5,498 bases of DNA from an uncultured Pseudobdellovibrionaceae bacterium. Its GTDB lineage: Bacteria > Bdellovibrionota > Bdellovibrionia > Bdellovibrionales > JAMPXM01. Numbering within the stretch: the first letter of the stretch is position 1; each line of letters starts with the position of its first letter. Both the position numbers and the translations under genes were made by a program. The DNA lies in NCBI GenBank assembly GCA_934277865.1, contig CAKQVW010000210.1, positions 1 to 5,498 on the forward strand, given 5' to 3'. The notes under the pieces are model-generated. The model was not told the DNA's origin. It saw only the letters and a program-made list of their open reading frames with translations, and searched no databases. Shown one piece after another: positions 5,235 to 5,498 of this stretch.

Positions 5235-5498
5235 CTAAGGCGCCTTTGCTTTACGCGCAATAAACTCTTCGTATGTCATGTCCTGATCGTCGGTCACCGT
5301 ACAAGCACCCGCCGCACCCGCGGCGCCTTTTGCTGGACCAAGCTCGATGATTCGATTCGCCGACGTCTGAATAAACTCGTGGTCATGAGTCGTAAACACC
5401 ACAACCCCTTTAAACCGAACGATCCCCTCGTTCACAGCCGAGATACTTTCCAAATCCAAGTGCGCCGTCGGCCCATCGAGAATCAAGACGTTTGGCCC
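5235..5498 (-). CDS. ABC-F family ATPase, C-terminal 87 residues (cut by window edge)
   Basis: This is the end of a soluble tandem-ATPase ABC-F protein, most like the YkpA/YbiT group. ABC-F proteins act on ribosomes rather than in membranes. Visible is the second nucleotide-binding domain from Walker B onward: VLILDGPTAHLDLES (residues 4-18), then NEGIVRFKGVVVFTTHDHEF with the switch histidine H38, QTSANRIIEL, and a tail ending in MTYEEF. The frame is open to the window edge; a TTG at 5486 is internal and not a start. Two positions differ from the usual DEPTNHLD: the catalytic Glu is Gly (GGG, 5472-5474) and the Asn is Ala. An Ala/Gly-rich insert (about residues 55-66) follows the last strand. 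Family assignment is confident; the subgroup is less so. The gene is probably in an operon with metF. Confidence 0.88.
   Translation of the reverse strand, partial: GPNVLILDGPTAHLDLESISAVNEGIVRFKGVVVFTTHDHEFIQTSANRIIELGPAKGAAGAAGACTVTDDQDMTYEEFIARKAKAP

Overview
The window reads as a chromosomal piece of a Gram-negative bacterium with middling-to-high GC. All four convincing genes lie on the minus strand, so transcription runs right to left. From right to left they are: the 3' end of an ABC-F ATPase gene (5235-5498, cut by the window edge), metF for methylenetetrahydrofolate reductase (4230-5222), a long gene for a secreted lipoprotein-like von Willebrand factor A (vWA) protein (540-3764), and the first 157 codons of metH for cobalamin-dependent methionine synthase (1-471, cut by the window edge). 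The vWA protein resembles the large secreted vWA families of Bdellovibrionota and myxobacteria. The MetF sequence resembles the Bacteroidota/Bdellovibrio type. A Bdellovibrio-like predator or relative is therefore my best guess, but this is inference from remembered family patterns.

Layout. The ABC-F and metF genes are 12 nt apart and probably cotranscribed. MetF makes 5-methyl-tetrahydrofolate, which MetH uses to methylate homocysteine, so the two enzymes catalyse consecutive steps. A 3.2-kb surface-protein gene of unrelated character sits between them. A 68-nt gap between the vWA stop and the metH start is largely filled by a near-perfect 39-nt palindrome ending 6 nt before the metH ATG.

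The vWA protein is the most unusual item. Its N-terminal part carries a lipoprotein-like signal, a metal-binding (MIDAS) motif and the VSDEND-type strand. The last part of the vWA fold appears only after about 600 further residues. That insertion holds four 16-residue tyrosine-rich tandem repeats, then a tandem array of about 67-residue four-cysteine repeats that I do not recognise, then another cysteine-rich stretch. Leaving out the lipobox cysteine there are 34 cysteines, an even number that fits an oxidised, exported protein.

The 465-nt gap at 3765-4229 has no credible protein gene, but it ends in a good intrinsic terminator that works only on the plus strand. No plus-strand gene feeds it, so an unannotated plus-strand RNA is likely there. 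The ABC-F fragment lacks the Walker B catalytic glutamate (Gly instead) in its second ATPase domain.
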